A stretch of DNA of 64,000 nt, from contig NZ_JABMLE010000001.1 of the NCBI RefSeq assembly GCF_013205025.1, positions 992,001 to 1,056,000 on the forward strand. The letters run 5' to 3'. The stretch's first letter is position 1, and the number at the start of each line of letters is the position of its first letter. Shown here in pieces: positions 7,366-16,261 of the stretch. The position numbers were made by a program, and so were the translations under genes. This DNA comes from Rathayibacter sp. VKM Ac-2857 (GTDB taxonomy: Bacteria > Actinomycetota > Actinomycetes > Actinomycetales > Microbacteriaceae). The notes under the pieces are model-generated. The model was not told where the DNA came from. It did no database searches and saw only the letters and a list, made by a program, of their open reading frames with translations.

Positions 7366-9825
7366 TCAGATCTTCTCGATCGGCGCGACCTTGATCAGCA
7401 GCTTCTTGGCGCCGACCTGGTCGAAGAGCACGTGCGCGACCCGCTTGCTGCCCTCGCCGGTGACCGCGTTCACGCGGCCCTCGCCGAAGTCGGTGTGCCG
7501 GATGCGGTCGCCCGCGATCAGCTCGAGGTCGCCGTTGTCGCGCACCATCCCGGTGATCCGGTTGGGGAACTCGCCCTTCGCCTTCGGCGCTGCGGCGAGC
7601 GCCTGGCGGAACTCGGTGTTCGACTTCGAGCGGCCGAACCCGGGCCGCTGCGCGTTGAGCGCCCGCGGCTGGGTGCCGCCTCGGGAGGTCGCCGCCCCCG
7701 GCGACTGGCGCCACTCGATCAGCTCGGCCGGGATCTCCTGGAGGAACCTGCTGGGCATCGCGACCGAGGTCTCGCCGTACTGCGCGCGGGTCATCGCCAG
7801 CGAGAGGTAGAGCCGCTTCCGCGCGCGGGTGATGCCCACGTAGAACAGGCGCCGCTCCTCCGCCGGGCCGCCCGGCTCGTTCGCCGAGATGCGGTGCGGG
7901 AGCAGGTCCTCCTCGATCCCGGTGAGGAACACCGCGTCGTACTCGAGCCCCTTCGCGGTGTGCAGGGTCATCAGCGACACGGTCCCGGAGTCGTCGTCCA
8001 GATCGTCGGCCGCGGCGACCAGCGACACCTCGGTGAGGAAGTCGACCAGACCGCCGTCGGGGTTGTTGCGGGCGAACTCCTTCGTCACGGCGATCAGCTC
8101 GTCGACGTTCTCGGCGCGCGCCTCGTCCTGCGGGTCGCGGCTGGCGCGGAGCATGTCGATGTACCCGCTGCGGGAGAGCAGCGCCGACAGCACCTCGTGC
8201 ACCTTCGCCTCGCCCTCGGGCCGCGCCGGGTCGAGCATCAGGGCGCACTCGTCGAGCAGCGTCGCGAGATCGACGATCGCCTTCGTCACCTTCGGGCCCA
8301 TGCCGAGCGACCCGGCGTTCCGCATCGCCTCGCGCAGCGTCACCGCGTTGGTGTCCGCGAAGGACTGCAGCTGCGCCTCGGTCGCCGGGCCGATGCCGCG
8401 CTTGGGCGTGTTCATGATCCGGCGCAGCGCCAGCACGTCCGCCGGGTTCGCGACCGTGATCAGGTAGGCGAGCGCGTCCTTGATCTCGGCGCGCTCGTAG
8501 AACTTGGTGCCGCCGAGGATCCGGTAGGGCAGCGCCGAGCGGATGAAGATCTCCTCCAGCGCGCGGGTCTGCGCGTTGGTCCGGTAGAACACGGCGATCT
8601 CGTCGTAGCCGGTTCCCGCCGCGTGGATCCGGGCGATCTCGTCGACGACGAACTGCGCCTCGTCGTGGCCGGAGTACCCGGTGTAGCCGATGATCTTCTC
8701 GCCCTCGCCGCTGGCCGACCAGAGGTTCTTCGCGCGGCGGTCGAAGTTGTTCGAGATCACCGCGTTCGCGGCCGAGAGGATGTTCTGGGTCGAGCGGTAG
8801 TTCTGCTCGAGCAGGATCACCCGGCAGCCGGGGAAGTCGCGCTCGAACTCGACGATGTTGCGGATGTCCGCCCCGCGGAACGCGTAGATCGACTGGTCGG
8901 AGTCGCCCACGACGGTGAGCGAGGCGCCGGGGATCGAGCCGTCGGCCGTCACCGGGCCGCGGTAGGGGCGGTCGAAGGCGGCCGCCGCGATCGTCGCGGG
9001 CGGCACGGCCCGGGTCAGCTCGTGGATCAGCGAGTACTGCGCGTGGTTCGTGTCCTGGTATTCGTCGACCATCACGTGCCGGAAGCGGCGCTGGTACTTC
9101 GCCGCGACATGCGGGAACGCGCGGAAGAGGTAGACCGTCTGCGCGATCAGGTCGTCGAAGTCGAAGGCGTTCGCGCTCTCGAGCGCGCGCGAGTAGGCGC
9201 GGAAGACCTGGAGGAACATCTCCTCGTTCGGATCGCTCATGTTCGCGGTCCGCGCGTAGGAGTCGACGTCGGCGAGCTCGTTCTTGAGCTTCGAGATCTT
9301 CGCCGAGGCGCTCGCGACCGTGATGCCGAGCGAGTCGGCCTCGAGGTCCTTCACGATCCGCTTGAGCAGCGCGCGCTGGTCGCCCGAGTCGTAGATGGTG
9401 AACGACGAGGTCATCCCGAAGTTCTCGGCCTCGCGGCGCAGGATCCGCACGCAGGCGGAGTGGAACGTCGAGATCCACATCCCCTCGGCGGCCTGGCCGA
9501 CGATCTTCTCGACGCGCTCGCGCATCTCGGCGGCGGCCTTGTTGGTGAAGGTGATCGCGAGGATCTGGCTGGGCCAGGCCTCCCCGCTGCCGAGCAGGCT
9601 CGCGATGCGCCGCGTCAGCACGCTGGTCTTGCCCGAGCCGGCACCCGCGACGATGAGCAGCGCGTCGCCGCGGTACTCGACCGCCTCGCGCTGCTGCGGG
9701 TTGAGTCCCGCCACGAGGCGCTCGTGCTCGGGGTCGGTGCGCGCGGAGTCGCCGGAGGGCCCGCCGGGCGCGCCGACGATGACCGGGGTGGCGCGGGAAT
9801 CGCTCGGATCGAAGAGGAGGCTCAT
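7366..9825 (-). CDS. pcrA: ATP-dependent DNA helicase PcrA/UvrD
   Basis: This superfamily 1A 3'-5' helicase acts in nucleotide-excision repair, mismatch repair and removal of recombination intermediates. The 819-aa sequence shows Walker A AGAGSGKTSVLTRR (motif I, about residue 60), TFTNKAAAEMRERV (Ia), VDEYQDTNHAQY (II), GDSDQSIYAFRGAD (III), EQNYRSTQNIL (IV) and MTLHTAKGLEYDAVFL (V). The C-terminal KVAPIEKI tail follows a tudor-like domain (DRIRHTDFGEGRV). The ATG at 9825 sits 9 nt from a TACACT box with GGAGGG in between. The length is somewhat above 780 because of an actinobacterial N-terminal extension. Confidence 0.95.
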   Translation of the reverse strand: MSLLFDPSDSRATPVIVGAPGGPSGDSARTDPEHERLVAGLNPQQREAVEYRGDALLIVAGAGSGKTSVLTRRIASLLGSGEAWPSQILAITFTNKAAAEMRERVEKIVGQAAEGMWISTFHSACVRILRREAENFGMTSSFTIYDSGDQRALLKRIVKDLEADSLGITVASASAKISKLKNELADVDSYARTANMSDPNEEMFLQVFRAYSRALESANAFDFDDLIAQTVYLFRAFPHVAAKYQRRFRHVMVDEYQDTNHAQYSLIHELTRAVPPATIAAAAFDRPYRGPVTADGSIPGASLTVVGDSDQSIYAFRGADIRNIVEFERDFPGCRVILLEQNYRSTQNILSAANAVISNNFDRRAKNLWSASGEGEKIIGYTGYSGHDEAQFVVDEIARIHAAGTGYDEIAVFYRTNAQTRALEEIFIRSALPYRILGGTKFYERAEIKDALAYLITVANPADVLALRRIMNTPKRGIGPATEAQLQSFADTNAVTLREAMRNAGSLGMGPKVTKAIVDLATLLDECALMLDPARPEGEAKVHEVLSALLSRSGYIDMLRASRDPQDEARAENVDELIAVTKEFARNNPDGGLVDFLTEVSLVAAADDLDDDSGTVSLMTLHTAKGLEYDAVFLTGIEEDLLPHRISANEPGGPAEERRLFYVGITRARKRLYLSLAMTRAQYGETSVAMPSRFLQEIPAELIEWRQSPGAATSRGGTQPRALNAQRPGFGRSKSNTEFRQALAAAPKAKGEFPNRITGMVRDNGDLELIAGDRIRHTDFGEGRVNAVTGEGSKRVAHVLFDQVGAKKLLIKVAPIEKI

Positions 9826-9889
9826 GTCCCTCCGAGTGTAGATCGCGCCTCCGACACCCGCCGCGGGACGCCGCGCGGTCGGGTCCCGA

Positions 9890-10774
9890 TCAGGCCGCGC
9901 GCTGACGCCGCACGGGCGCGGTGAGCGGCCCGCCGATGTCCAGCCCGCGCCACGCCAGCGCGAAGCCGACCACCGCGACCGTGGAGGTCGCCACCGCGAG
10001 CACCTGCAGCAGCGCGAACGCGGTGAGGTCCTTCGTGTCGTCCGGGTAGTACTGGATGCCCTGCACGGCGAGCGCCCCGAGCGTCAGCACGAGCACGACC
10101 GAGCAGACCAGCAGCACCCGCAGCACCGCCCGGCGCGGCGGCTTCCGCGGCGCCCGGCCCACCTGCGCGCGCGTCGACAGCCAGGCGCAGGCGAGAGACG
10201 CGGAGGCGAGCCCGACCAGATCGGCGCCCAGCACGTCGCTCGCGCGGTGCCAGGAGGCGGCCATCGTCAGATTCCCGACCAGCACCACCACGGCGCCGCC
10301 GACCACGAGCACGACCGTGCGCCCGCGCCTCGGGACGACCATCGCCAGCGCGAAGACCACCGACACCGCCGCCGCCGTGTGGCCGCTCGGGAAGCTGCCG
10401 CCGGTGTACCAGGAGTCGGTCTCGACGAGCAGCGGCCGCTCCAGCACGACGTTCTTCAGCAGCTGCGTCAGCCCCGCCGTGACCACGATCGAGCCGACGG
10501 AGGCGAGCGCCAGCGCCGGGCGCCGGCGGATCAGCGCGATCGCCGCGACCAGCAGCGCGCCGCCGATCATCGACACCGGGGTGACGTCGGCGAGCGCTCC
10601 TGCCGCCGTGCCGGTGGCGCGGCCGAAGACGAGGTCGGCGCCGCGCAGCCCGGAGTTCTCGGCCGCCTGGCCCTGCGGAGTCAGCACGGCCAGCCCGTAG
10701 ACGACGGCGACGCCGAGAGCGGCGAGCACGGCGAACACGATCCACCGGCGGGTGATGCGGGCGCGGGTCTTCAC
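9890..10774 (-). CDS. PAP2-family phosphatase, membrane-bound
   Basis: The protein has a complete PAP2 (type 2 phosphatidic acid phosphatase) signature: KNVVLERPL, FPSGHTAA with the catalytic His, and ASWHRASDVLGAD with the nucleophile-activating His and Asp. Together with several membrane helices this predicts hydrolysis of a lipid phosphate or pyrophosphate such as undecaprenyl pyrophosphate or phosphatidate outside the membrane. I start at GTG 10774 (VKTRARITRRWIVFAVLAAL), preceded by GAGGAG at proper spacing; the frame is open to 10840. The C terminus has two further helices. It is a single gene on the minus strand. Confidence 0.85.
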   Translation of the reverse strand: MKTRARITRRWIVFAVLAALGVAVVYGLAVLTPQGQAAENSGLRGADLVFGRATGTAAGALADVTPVSMIGGALLVAAIALIRRRPALALASVGSIVVTAGLTQLLKNVVLERPLLVETDSWYTGGSFPSGHTAAAVSVVFALAMVVPRRGRTVVLVVGGAVVVLVGNLTMAASWHRASDVLGADLVGLASASLACAWLSTRAQVGRAPRKPPRRAVLRVLLVCSVVLVLTLGALAVQGIQYYPDDTKDLTAFALLQVLAVATSTVAVVGFALAWRGLDIGGPLTAPVRRQRAA

Positions 10775-10930
10775 GGTCGGGCTCCTCTCGGCGCAGGCGG
10801 GGTCGGGAACGGGCGGACGGCGGTGCCGGGAGTCGGGCACGTGGGCCCGATGATGCCAGCGGAGGCTCCCCGTTCCCTCCGCACGCGCCGGAGCACGCGC
10901 CGGGCACGCGCCGGAGTGCCCGCCGGCGGG

Positions 10931-11974
10931 TCAGCCGGCGCGGCCCCTCGCCTCGTCCTCGGCGGCGCGCGCCTCGATCGCCAGGTCCGGCTGGTCCGCG
11001 AAGACCCCGTCGATCCCGGTGCGCAGGATCGCGCGGAACTCGTCCTGCCAGGCGCCGTACGCCTCCGGCTCCTTGCCGATCCGGTGCACCTTCTCGAGGA
11101 AGCGGTTCTCGGCGCGCAGCGTCCAGGTGTACACCTGCAGGCCGACGGCGTGCGCCTCGGCCACCAGAGCGTTCGTCCCGGTGGCGCGCCCCGCGCCGTC
11201 CCGCGAGAACAGCATGCTCTTGTCGACGCTGATGCCGTCGACCGTCCCCGCGAGCCCGCGCAGGCCCGCAGGAGTGACGAAGTCGGCGTAGGGAGTGGCC
11301 CGCGAGCCGTGCGCGGCGACGAGATCCGGCGGAGTCCCGCGCGACTCGATCAGATAGATCCGCTTCGCCCCCACCCCGCGGACCGCGAGGCGCTCCAGGA
11401 CGGTCTTCTCGAAGCTCTCGATCGTCAGCCTCGGATCGGTCCGCGCCCAGCCCGCCGCGGCCAGCTCCTGCTCGAGCAGCACGTCCAGCGGCAGGCCGAG
11501 GGCGTCGAAAGACGTCGCGTGCTTGATCTCGGCCACGAGCCCCGGCGGTGCTTGCGGCGCGTCCTCCGCCGCCCGGTCGAGCAGCGCGAGCAGCTCGCTG
11601 AAACGGAGGATCGGGAACTGGCCGTCGAAGGTGGCACTGGAGGCGCGGACGGCCGGCAGCCGCTCCCGCGCCCGCAGGGTCGACAGCTCGGCCCAGGTGA
11701 AGTCCTCGATGAACCAGCCGGTGATGTCCTTGCCGTCGACGCGCTTCGTCGTGCGACGCTGCGCGAACTCGGGGCGACGTTCCACGTCAGTGGTGCCGGA
11801 AATCTCGTTCTCGTGCCGGAGCACGAGCACGCCGTCGCGCGAGGCGACGAGATCCGGCTCGACGGCGTCGGCGCCGAGTGCGATCGCCAGCTCGTAGGCT
11901 GATCTGGTGTGCTCCGGGCGGTAGCCGCTGGCCCCGCGGTGACCGATGACGAGCGGGACGGGGCGGGTCGGCAT
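10931..11974 (-). CDS. glycerophosphodiester phosphodiesterase
   Basis: This GDPD-family hydrolase splits glycerophosphodiesters to glycerol-3-phosphate and an alcohol. The N terminus carries the diagnostic HRGASGYRPEHTRSAYELAI (residues 12-31) with GADAVEPDLVASRDGVLVLRH, which together supply the metal-binding His, Glu and Asp residues. The 347-aa length and the insert between strands 2 and 3 (HENEISGTTDVERRPEFAQR) resemble GlpQ-type rather than short UgpQ-type enzymes. No signal peptide is seen, so it may act in the cytosol. The ATG lies 6 nt from a -10 box. Confidence 0.9.
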   Translation of the reverse strand: MPTRPVPLVIGHRGASGYRPEHTRSAYELAIALGADAVEPDLVASRDGVLVLRHENEISGTTDVERRPEFAQRRTTKRVDGKDITGWFIEDFTWAELSTLRARERLPAVRASSATFDGQFPILRFSELLALLDRAAEDAPQAPPGLVAEIKHATSFDALGLPLDVLLEQELAAAGWARTDPRLTIESFEKTVLERLAVRGVGAKRIYLIESRGTPPDLVAAHGSRATPYADFVTPAGLRGLAGTVDGISVDKSMLFSRDGAGRATGTNALVAEAHAVGLQVYTWTLRAENRFLEKVHRIGKEPEAYGAWQDEFRAILRTGIDGVFADQPDLAIEARAAEDEARGRAG

Positions 11975-11980
11975 GCGGCG

Positions 11981-11986
11981 ATCCTA
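11981..11986 (-). promoter_or_regulatory. -10 element of the leaderless GDPD gene
   Basis: TAGGAT on the minus strand, 6 nt before the ATG at 11974. Confidence 0.55.
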
Positions 11987-12046
11987 CGGGCGACGGCAGG
12001 CGACTCCGGGCGGAACCGGGGCTCCCGCGAAGGGAATAGCCAGACT

Positions 12047-12070
12047 CTGAGAGATGTTCTCAGATACTGT
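12047..12070 (+). promoter_or_regulatory. inverted repeat overlapping a -10 box upstream of the Bax-inhibitor gene
   Basis: CTGAGA (12047-12052), 5 nt, TCTCAG (12058-12063) is followed at once by TACTGT (12065-12070). The position, about 120 nt before the ATG at 12192, would suit a repressor or activator site at the promoter. No regulator is identified. Confidence 0.35.
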
Positions 12071-12191
12071 GGGCGTACCGCTGGTGGTCCCGAGAGGGCA
12101 GCCGGTGGATCCCGCATTCACAGCGACTCAGCTCCGCGAGTCCCGACGGGCCTTTCCGTCACCGTCGAGCGCACCTGAGAGAAGAGGAACC

Positions 12192-12974
12192 ATGGCAAGC
12201 AACAACCCGGCGTTCGGTCGTCCGGAGTTCAGCAACCGGGGCTACGCCGGCCGCGTGCAGGACGTCCCGGACGTGTCGCCCGGCACGCTCGACCAGATGT
12301 ACAACCGTCCGGCCGCGGGCTCGGCCGACACCAACCGGATGACCGTCGAGGACACCCTCGCGAAGACGGCTCTCGCCTTCGTCGTGCTCCTCGCGGGTGC
12401 CGCGGTGGGCTGGTTCGTCCCCGGCCTGATGCTGCCGGCCGTGCTCGTCGCACTGGTCCTCGGCATCGTCAACGCCTTCAAGAAGGTGCCGTCGCCCGGC
12501 CTCATCCTCGGCTACGCCGCCTTCCAGGGCATCGCGGTCGGCGGGATCTCCAAGTTCTTCGAGAGCGCCTACGAGGGCGCGGTCGTCCAGGCCCTGCTCG
12601 CGACCGTCGTCGTGATCGGCGTCACCCTGGCGCTGTTCATGAACGGCAAGATCCGCACCTCGCCGAAGCTGAACAAGATCTTCTTCATCGGCATGATCAG
12701 CTACGCGGTCTTCTCGCTCGTCAACCTCGGCCTCGGCTTGTTCGGCGTCGGCGGCGGCTTCGGTCTCCGCACCGGCTTCATCGGCATCGTGATCGGCCTC
12801 ATCGCCATCGCGCTCGCCACCTACTCCCTCGTGATGGACTTCGAGTTCATCCAGCAGGGCGTCCGCAACGGCGCCCCGCGCATCTACGGCTGGACGGGCG
12901 CCTACGGCATCCTCGTCACCGTCGTCTGGATGTACCTCGAGCTGCTGCGACTGATCTCGATCTTCCGCCAGTAG
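12192..12974 (+). CDS. Bax inhibitor-1/YccA family membrane protein
   Basis: The 260-residue protein has a hydrophilic N terminus (about 50 residues) and seven predicted membrane helices, ending VWMYLELLRLISIFRQ as in actinobacterial YccA-like proteins. The family includes pH-sensitive calcium-leak channels, and the bacterial role is unsettled. The conserved C-terminal helix region IYGWTGAYGILVTVVWMYLE is clear. The ATG at 12192 has AGAGGAA just upstream. It is a single gene with a leader of about 115 nt and a strong terminator behind it. Confidence 0.9.
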   Translation: MASNNPAFGRPEFSNRGYAGRVQDVPDVSPGTLDQMYNRPAAGSADTNRMTVEDTLAKTALAFVVLLAGAAVGWFVPGLMLPAVLVALVLGIVNAFKKVPSPGLILGYAAFQGIAVGGISKFFESAYEGAVVQALLATVVVIGVTLALFMNGKIRTSPKLNKIFFIGMISYAVFSLVNLGLGLFGVGGGFGLRTGFIGIVIGLIAIALATYSLVMDFEFIQQGVRNGAPRIYGWTGAYGILVTVVWMYLELLRLISIFRQ

Positions 12975-13012
12975 TCCTCTCCACCCCGCTCCGGAGCGAT
13001 CCGGAGCGGCCC

Positions 13013-13047
13013 GACGGGCGCTCGACCACTCCGGTCGGGCGCCCGTC
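13013..13047 (+). terminator. hairpin terminator behind the Bax-inhibitor gene
   Basis: GACGGGCGC (13013-13021) pairs with GCGCCCGTC (13039-13047), and an inner CGACC/GGTCG extends the stem. The loop-proximal part and the following CGTC lack a T-tract. Confidence 0.65.
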
Positions 13048-13103
13048 GTCGTTCCGCGGCTGAGCCGACGCCCCTGCTCGCCCGCTCCTGACACGATGGA
13101 GGA

Positions 13104-14138
13104 ATGATGGCCGCCCCTTCGTCCCGCATCGTCGGACTCGACGTCGCCCGCGGTCTCGCCGTGCTCGGGATGTTCGCCGCGCACCTCGCCCCCGTCGAGC
13201 GCGAGGCGGCCTGGGACGGCCGCAGCGCCGTCCTCTTCGCGGTGCTCGCCGGCGTCTCGATCGGCCTGATGTCCGGCGGCGCCCGGCGCTCGACCCGCCC
13301 GTTCCTCGACACCGCGTCGATCCTCCTGCGCGGCCTCTACCTCCTGGTGATCGGGGTGGGACTCAACCTGCTCGGCACCCCGATCGCGGTGATCCTGCCG
13401 CACTACGGCCTGATGTTCGTCGTCGCGGCCCTGCTGATGTTCCTGCCGCGAGCGGTGCTCGCCGTCCTCGCCGCCGTCTTCGCCGTCGGCGGCCCCCTGC
13501 TCGTCGACCGGATCGTCACCGCCGGGAACGACTGGATCGCGACGCTCTCCCCCGAGGACGCCCTGCTCGCGCGCATGCCGCTGACCTGGCTGACGCAGTA
13601 CTACCCCGTGCCCTCCTGGCTCGCCTACGTGATGCTGGGCCTGCTGATCGCCCGCTGCGACATCCGCTCGGCCACGACGCAGCGCTGGCTCGTGATCGGC
13701 GGCGCGGTCGCCGCGGTGCTCGGCTACGGCCTCGGCCTCGCCCTCGGCGGGCCGGAGAGCGTCGAGGCGCACTCGAGCACGACCGCGGAGATCCTCGGCG
13801 CCGGCGGCATCGCGGCCGTCGCGATCGGGTCGCTCACCGCGCTCGCCGCGCGCCTCGCCGTCGTCCGCGCGGTCACCGCGCCGCTCGCCGCGGTGGGGGC
13901 GATGCCGCTGACGGTCTACTCCGTGCAGCTCGTCGCGCTGGCGGTCTACCTGATCCCCTACGAGCCCTTCGACTTCGCCGCGTGGCAGAGCTGGACGCTG
14001 CTCGCGTCCTTCACCGTCGTCGCGGTGTTCGGCGCCCTGCTCTGGCGCCGCTTCGTCGGCCAAGGGCCGCTGGAGTGGCTGGTCGCGCGGGCCTCGCTCC
14101 GGCCGCGCACCCGGGCCGCCCGGCCGGTGCTCGGCTAG
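13104..14138 (+). CDS. multi-pass membrane protein, acyltransferase-like (DUF1624/DUF418 type)
   Basis: The 344-aa protein has about ten membrane helices and opens with IVGLDVARGLAVLGMFAAH. That is the signature of the heparan-alpha-glucosaminide N-acetyltransferase-like/DUF418 group ('LDxxRGxAxxxMxxxH'), in which the conserved Asp-x-x-Arg-Gly and His are thought to be catalytic for transmembrane acyl transfer. The C-terminal half has the DUF418-like PLTVYSVQLVALAVYL segment. The substrate is unknown. The ATG at 13104 is 6 nt from a CACGAT box (possible leaderless start); an ATG also follows directly at 13107. Confidence 0.75.
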   Translation: MMAAPSSRIVGLDVARGLAVLGMFAAHLAPVEREAAWDGRSAVLFAVLAGVSIGLMSGGARRSTRPFLDTASILLRGLYLLVIGVGLNLLGTPIAVILPHYGLMFVVAALLMFLPRAVLAVLAAVFAVGGPLLVDRIVTAGNDWIATLSPEDALLARMPLTWLTQYYPVPSWLAYVMLGLLIARCDIRSATTQRWLVIGGAVAAVLGYGLGLALGGPESVEAHSSTTAEILGAGGIAAVAIGSLTALAARLAVVRAVTAPLAAVGAMPLTVYSVQLVALAVYLIPYEPFDFAAWQSWTLLASFTVVAVFGALLWRRFVGQGPLEWLVARASLRPRTRAARPVLG

Positions 14139-14141
14139 GGT
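14136..14141 (+). promoter_or_regulatory. -10 element overlapping the preceding stop codon
   Basis: TAGGGT lies 6 nt before the ATG at 14148, and its TAG is the stop codon of the upstream membrane-protein gene. Confidence 0.55.
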
Positions 14142-14147
14142 GATCCG

Positions 14148-14510
14148 ATGATCACGCGACGCGAAGCCGCTCAGCGCCTCGACATCTCCGTCGAGATGGC
14201 GACGCGGCACGGGCTGCCCACCCGCCTCTCCGAGGAGGAGCTCGTCGCCCTGGAGCAGGATCCGCCGGCCTGGCTCGCCCAGTCGCGCGAGAACCGCACG
14301 GGCAAGCGCCCGGTCTGGGTGACCCTGGACTGCGCGATCTGCGGCCGCTCCGAGTCGGCCCGCCCGAAGAAGTGGTGGCCCGAGTTCAGCTTCCTCGTCT
14401 GCGAGGACCACTCCCCCGACGAGTGGCCGCACCACCCCGAGGGCCACCGCCGCGACGAGTACGACGGCATCGGCACCCGCTTCGTCGGCGTCCTCGACAC
14501 CCCCGTCTGA
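14148..14510 (+). CDS. hypothetical protein with CxxC...CxxH zinc-ribbon-like motif
   Basis: The 120-residue soluble protein has an N-terminal helix-turn-helix-like stretch (TRREAAQRLDISVEMATRHG) followed by a central C62-x2-C65 ... C85-x2-H88 cluster (CAICGRS ... VCEDH) that could bind one zinc ion. The C terminus is acidic and His-rich. I do not recognise a named family; similar small proteins occur in actinobacteria next to unrelated genes. It may bind DNA, but this is inference from the MerR-like opening only. It is probably expressed as a leaderless mRNA. Confidence 0.6.
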   Translation: MITRREAAQRLDISVEMATRHGLPTRLSEEELVALEQDPPAWLAQSRENRTGKRPVWVTLDCAICGRSESARPKKWWPEFSFLVCEDHSPDEWPHHPEGHRRDEYDGIGTRFVGVLDTPV

Positions 14511-14528
14511 CCCGCCCCGGAAACGCGG

Positions 14529-14554
14529 AACGGGCCCCCCGGAGGAGGCCCGTT
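14529..14554. terminator. hairpin terminator
   Basis: AACGGGCC (14529-14536) pairs with GGCCCGTT (14547-14554) around a 10-nt loop, 18 nt behind the stop at 14510. It can serve the plus-strand gene and, in the other direction, guaA read-through. Confidence 0.7.
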
Positions 14555-14563
14555 CACCTGAAC

Positions 14564-14667
14564 GACGCGGGTGTCCGCGCGGTCAGCTGCAAGGCGGAGA
14601 AGGAAGCGATACCAGCGGTATCGCGCCCGACGACAACGCCGCAGATGGCCGTGCGGACGCCCGCGTC
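14564..14667. repeat. 104-bp imperfect inverted repeat at the guaA 3' end
   Basis: The arms 14564-14584 and 14647-14667 match at 18 of 21 positions, and the three mismatches are of the G-T wobble type. In the middle is a second perfect hairpin, GCGATACC-AGC-GGTATCGC (14606-14624). The right arm reaches into the guaA stop codon (14666-14668). It looks like a small structured interspersed element, but I cannot name it. Confidence 0.65.
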
Positions 14668-16261
14668 ACTCCCATTCGATAGTGCCCGGCGGCTTCGAGG
14701 TCACGTCGAGCACCACGCGGTTCACGCCGCTCACCTCGTTGGTGATGCGGTTGGAGATGCGGGCGAGAAGGTCGTACGGAAGCCGCGTCCAGTCGGCCGT
14801 CATCGCGTCCTCGGAGGAGACGGGGCGCAGCACGATCGGGTGGCCGTAGGTGCGGCCGTCACCCTGCACGCCGACCGAGCGGACGTCGGCGAGCAACACG
14901 ACCGGGCACTGCCAGATCTCGCTGTCGAGGCCCGCCGCGGTGAGCTCGGCTCGGACGATGGCGTCCGCCTCCTGGAGCAGGTCGAGCCGCTCCTGGGTGA
15001 CCTCGCCGACAATGCGGATGCCGAGGCCGGGGCCGGGGAACGGCTGACGGCCGACGATGACCTCGGGCAGCCCGAGCTCGCGGCCGATCGCGCGGACCTC
15101 GTCCTTGAAGAGGGTGCGCAGCGGCTCGACGAGCGCGAACTGCAGGTCCTCGGGGAGGCCGCCGACGTTGTGGTGCGACTTGATGTTCGCGGTGCCGGTG
15201 CCGCCGCCCGACTCGACGACGTCGGGGTAGAGCGTGCCCTGCACGAGGAAGTCGATCGACGTGCCCTCGCCCTGCGCCTCGAGCACGAGCGCCTCGGCGG
15301 CGCCCTCGAAGGTGCGGATGAACTCGCGGCCGATGATCTTGCGCTTCTGCTCGGGGTCGCTGACGCCGGCGAGCGCGTCGAGGAACTGCTCGCGCGCGTC
15401 GACCGTCACCAGGCGCACACCCGTGGCGGCGACGTAGTCCTCCTCGACCTGGCGGCGCTCGTCCTTGCGCAGCAGGCCGTGGTCGACGAAGACGCAGACC
15501 AGCTGGTCGCCGACGGCGCGGTGCACGATCGCCGCGGCGACGGCGGAGTCGACGCCGCCGGACAGGCCGCAGATGACGCGACCGGTGCCGACCTGCTCGC
15601 GGATCAGCGCGACCTGGTCGTCGATGACGTTGGAGGAGTTCCAGTCGGCGGGGATGCCGGCGGCGCGGTGCAGGAAGTTCTCGATGACGGCCTGGCCGTG
15701 CGCGGAGTGCTTGACCTCGGGGTGCCACTGCACGCCGTAGAGGCGGCGCGCGTCGCTGCCGAACGCGGCGACGGCGGTCGAGCCGGTCGAGGCGAGGACG
15801 TCGAAGCCCTCGGGAGCCTTCGAGACCTGGTCGCCGTGGCTCATCCAGACCGTCTGGTCGACGGGCTGGTCGCCGAGGAGCACGCCGCCCTCGGCGGAGA
15901 CGGACGCGTCGGTCGCGCCGTACTCGCGCAGGCCCGTGTTCGCGACCTCGCCGCCGAGCGTCTTCGCCATCACCTGGAAGCCGTAGCAGATGCCCAGCAC
16001 GGGGATGCCGAGATCGAAGATGGCGGGGTCGAGCTGCGGCGCCCCCTCCTCGTAGACGCTGGAGGGACCACCGGAGAGGATGATGCCGACGGGCGACTTG
16101 GCGGCGATCTCGGCGGCCGTCGTGTTCGACGGGACGATCTCGGAGTACACGTTCGCCTCGCGGACGCGCCGCGCGATCAGCTGGGCGTACTGGGCGCCGA
16201 AGTCGACGACGAGCACGGGCTGGGCGGCGAGGTGCGGCTGCGTGCCGGACTGCTCACTGAT
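14666..16261 (-). CDS. guaA: GMP synthase (glutamine-hydrolysing)
   Basis: This enzyme converts XMP to GMP using glutamine and ATP. The N-terminal class I amidotransferase has [12 protein letters not shown] (nucleophile Cys) and YGVQWHPEV (catalytic His). The ATP-pyrophosphatase domain has the P-loop [14 protein letters not shown], and the dimerisation domain ends [11 protein letters not shown]. The start is a real problem. The only in-frame standard codons are GTG 16339 (deep inside the upstream gene) and GTG 16216 (no ribosome-binding site, which would cut the N terminus to [12 protein letters not shown]). The best-placed position is an ATC at 16261, 6 nt behind GGAGG, giving [11 protein letters not shown]... 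and 531 aa. It overlaps DUF3817 by 8 nt. Confidence 0.95.
   Translation of the reverse strand: MSEQSGTQPHLAAQPVLVVDFGAQYAQLIARRVREANVYSEIVPSNTTAAEIAAKSPVGIILSGGPSSVYEEGAPQLDPAIFDLGIPVLGICYGFQVMAKTLGGEVANTGLREYGATDASVSAEGGVLLGDQPVDQTVWMSHGDQVSKAPEGFDVLASTGSTAVAAFGSDARRLYGVQWHPEVKHSAHGQAVIENFLHRAAGIPADWNSSNVIDDQVALIREQVGTGRVICGLSGGVDSAVAAAIVHRAVGDQLVCVFVDHGLLRKDERRQVEEDYVAATGVRLVTVDAREQFLDALAGVSDPEQKRKIIGREFIRTFEGAAEALVLEAQGEGTSIDFLVQGTLYPDVVESGGGTGTANIKSHHNVGGLPEDLQFALVEPLRTLFKDEVRAIGRELGLPEVIVGRQPFPGPGLGIRIVGEVTQERLDLLQEADAIVRAELTAAGLDSEIWQCPVVLLADVRSVGVQGDGRTYGHPIVLRPVSSEDAMTADWTRLPYDLLARISNRITNEVSGVNRVVLDVTSKPPGTIEWE

Noticed and set aside
7432-9924. 830-codon plus-strand ORF opposite pcrA
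   Set aside because: It is the antisense shadow of pcrA. The product is low-complexity Arg/Gly/Ala/Leu/Val/Asp with no domain, as expected from high-GC third positions.
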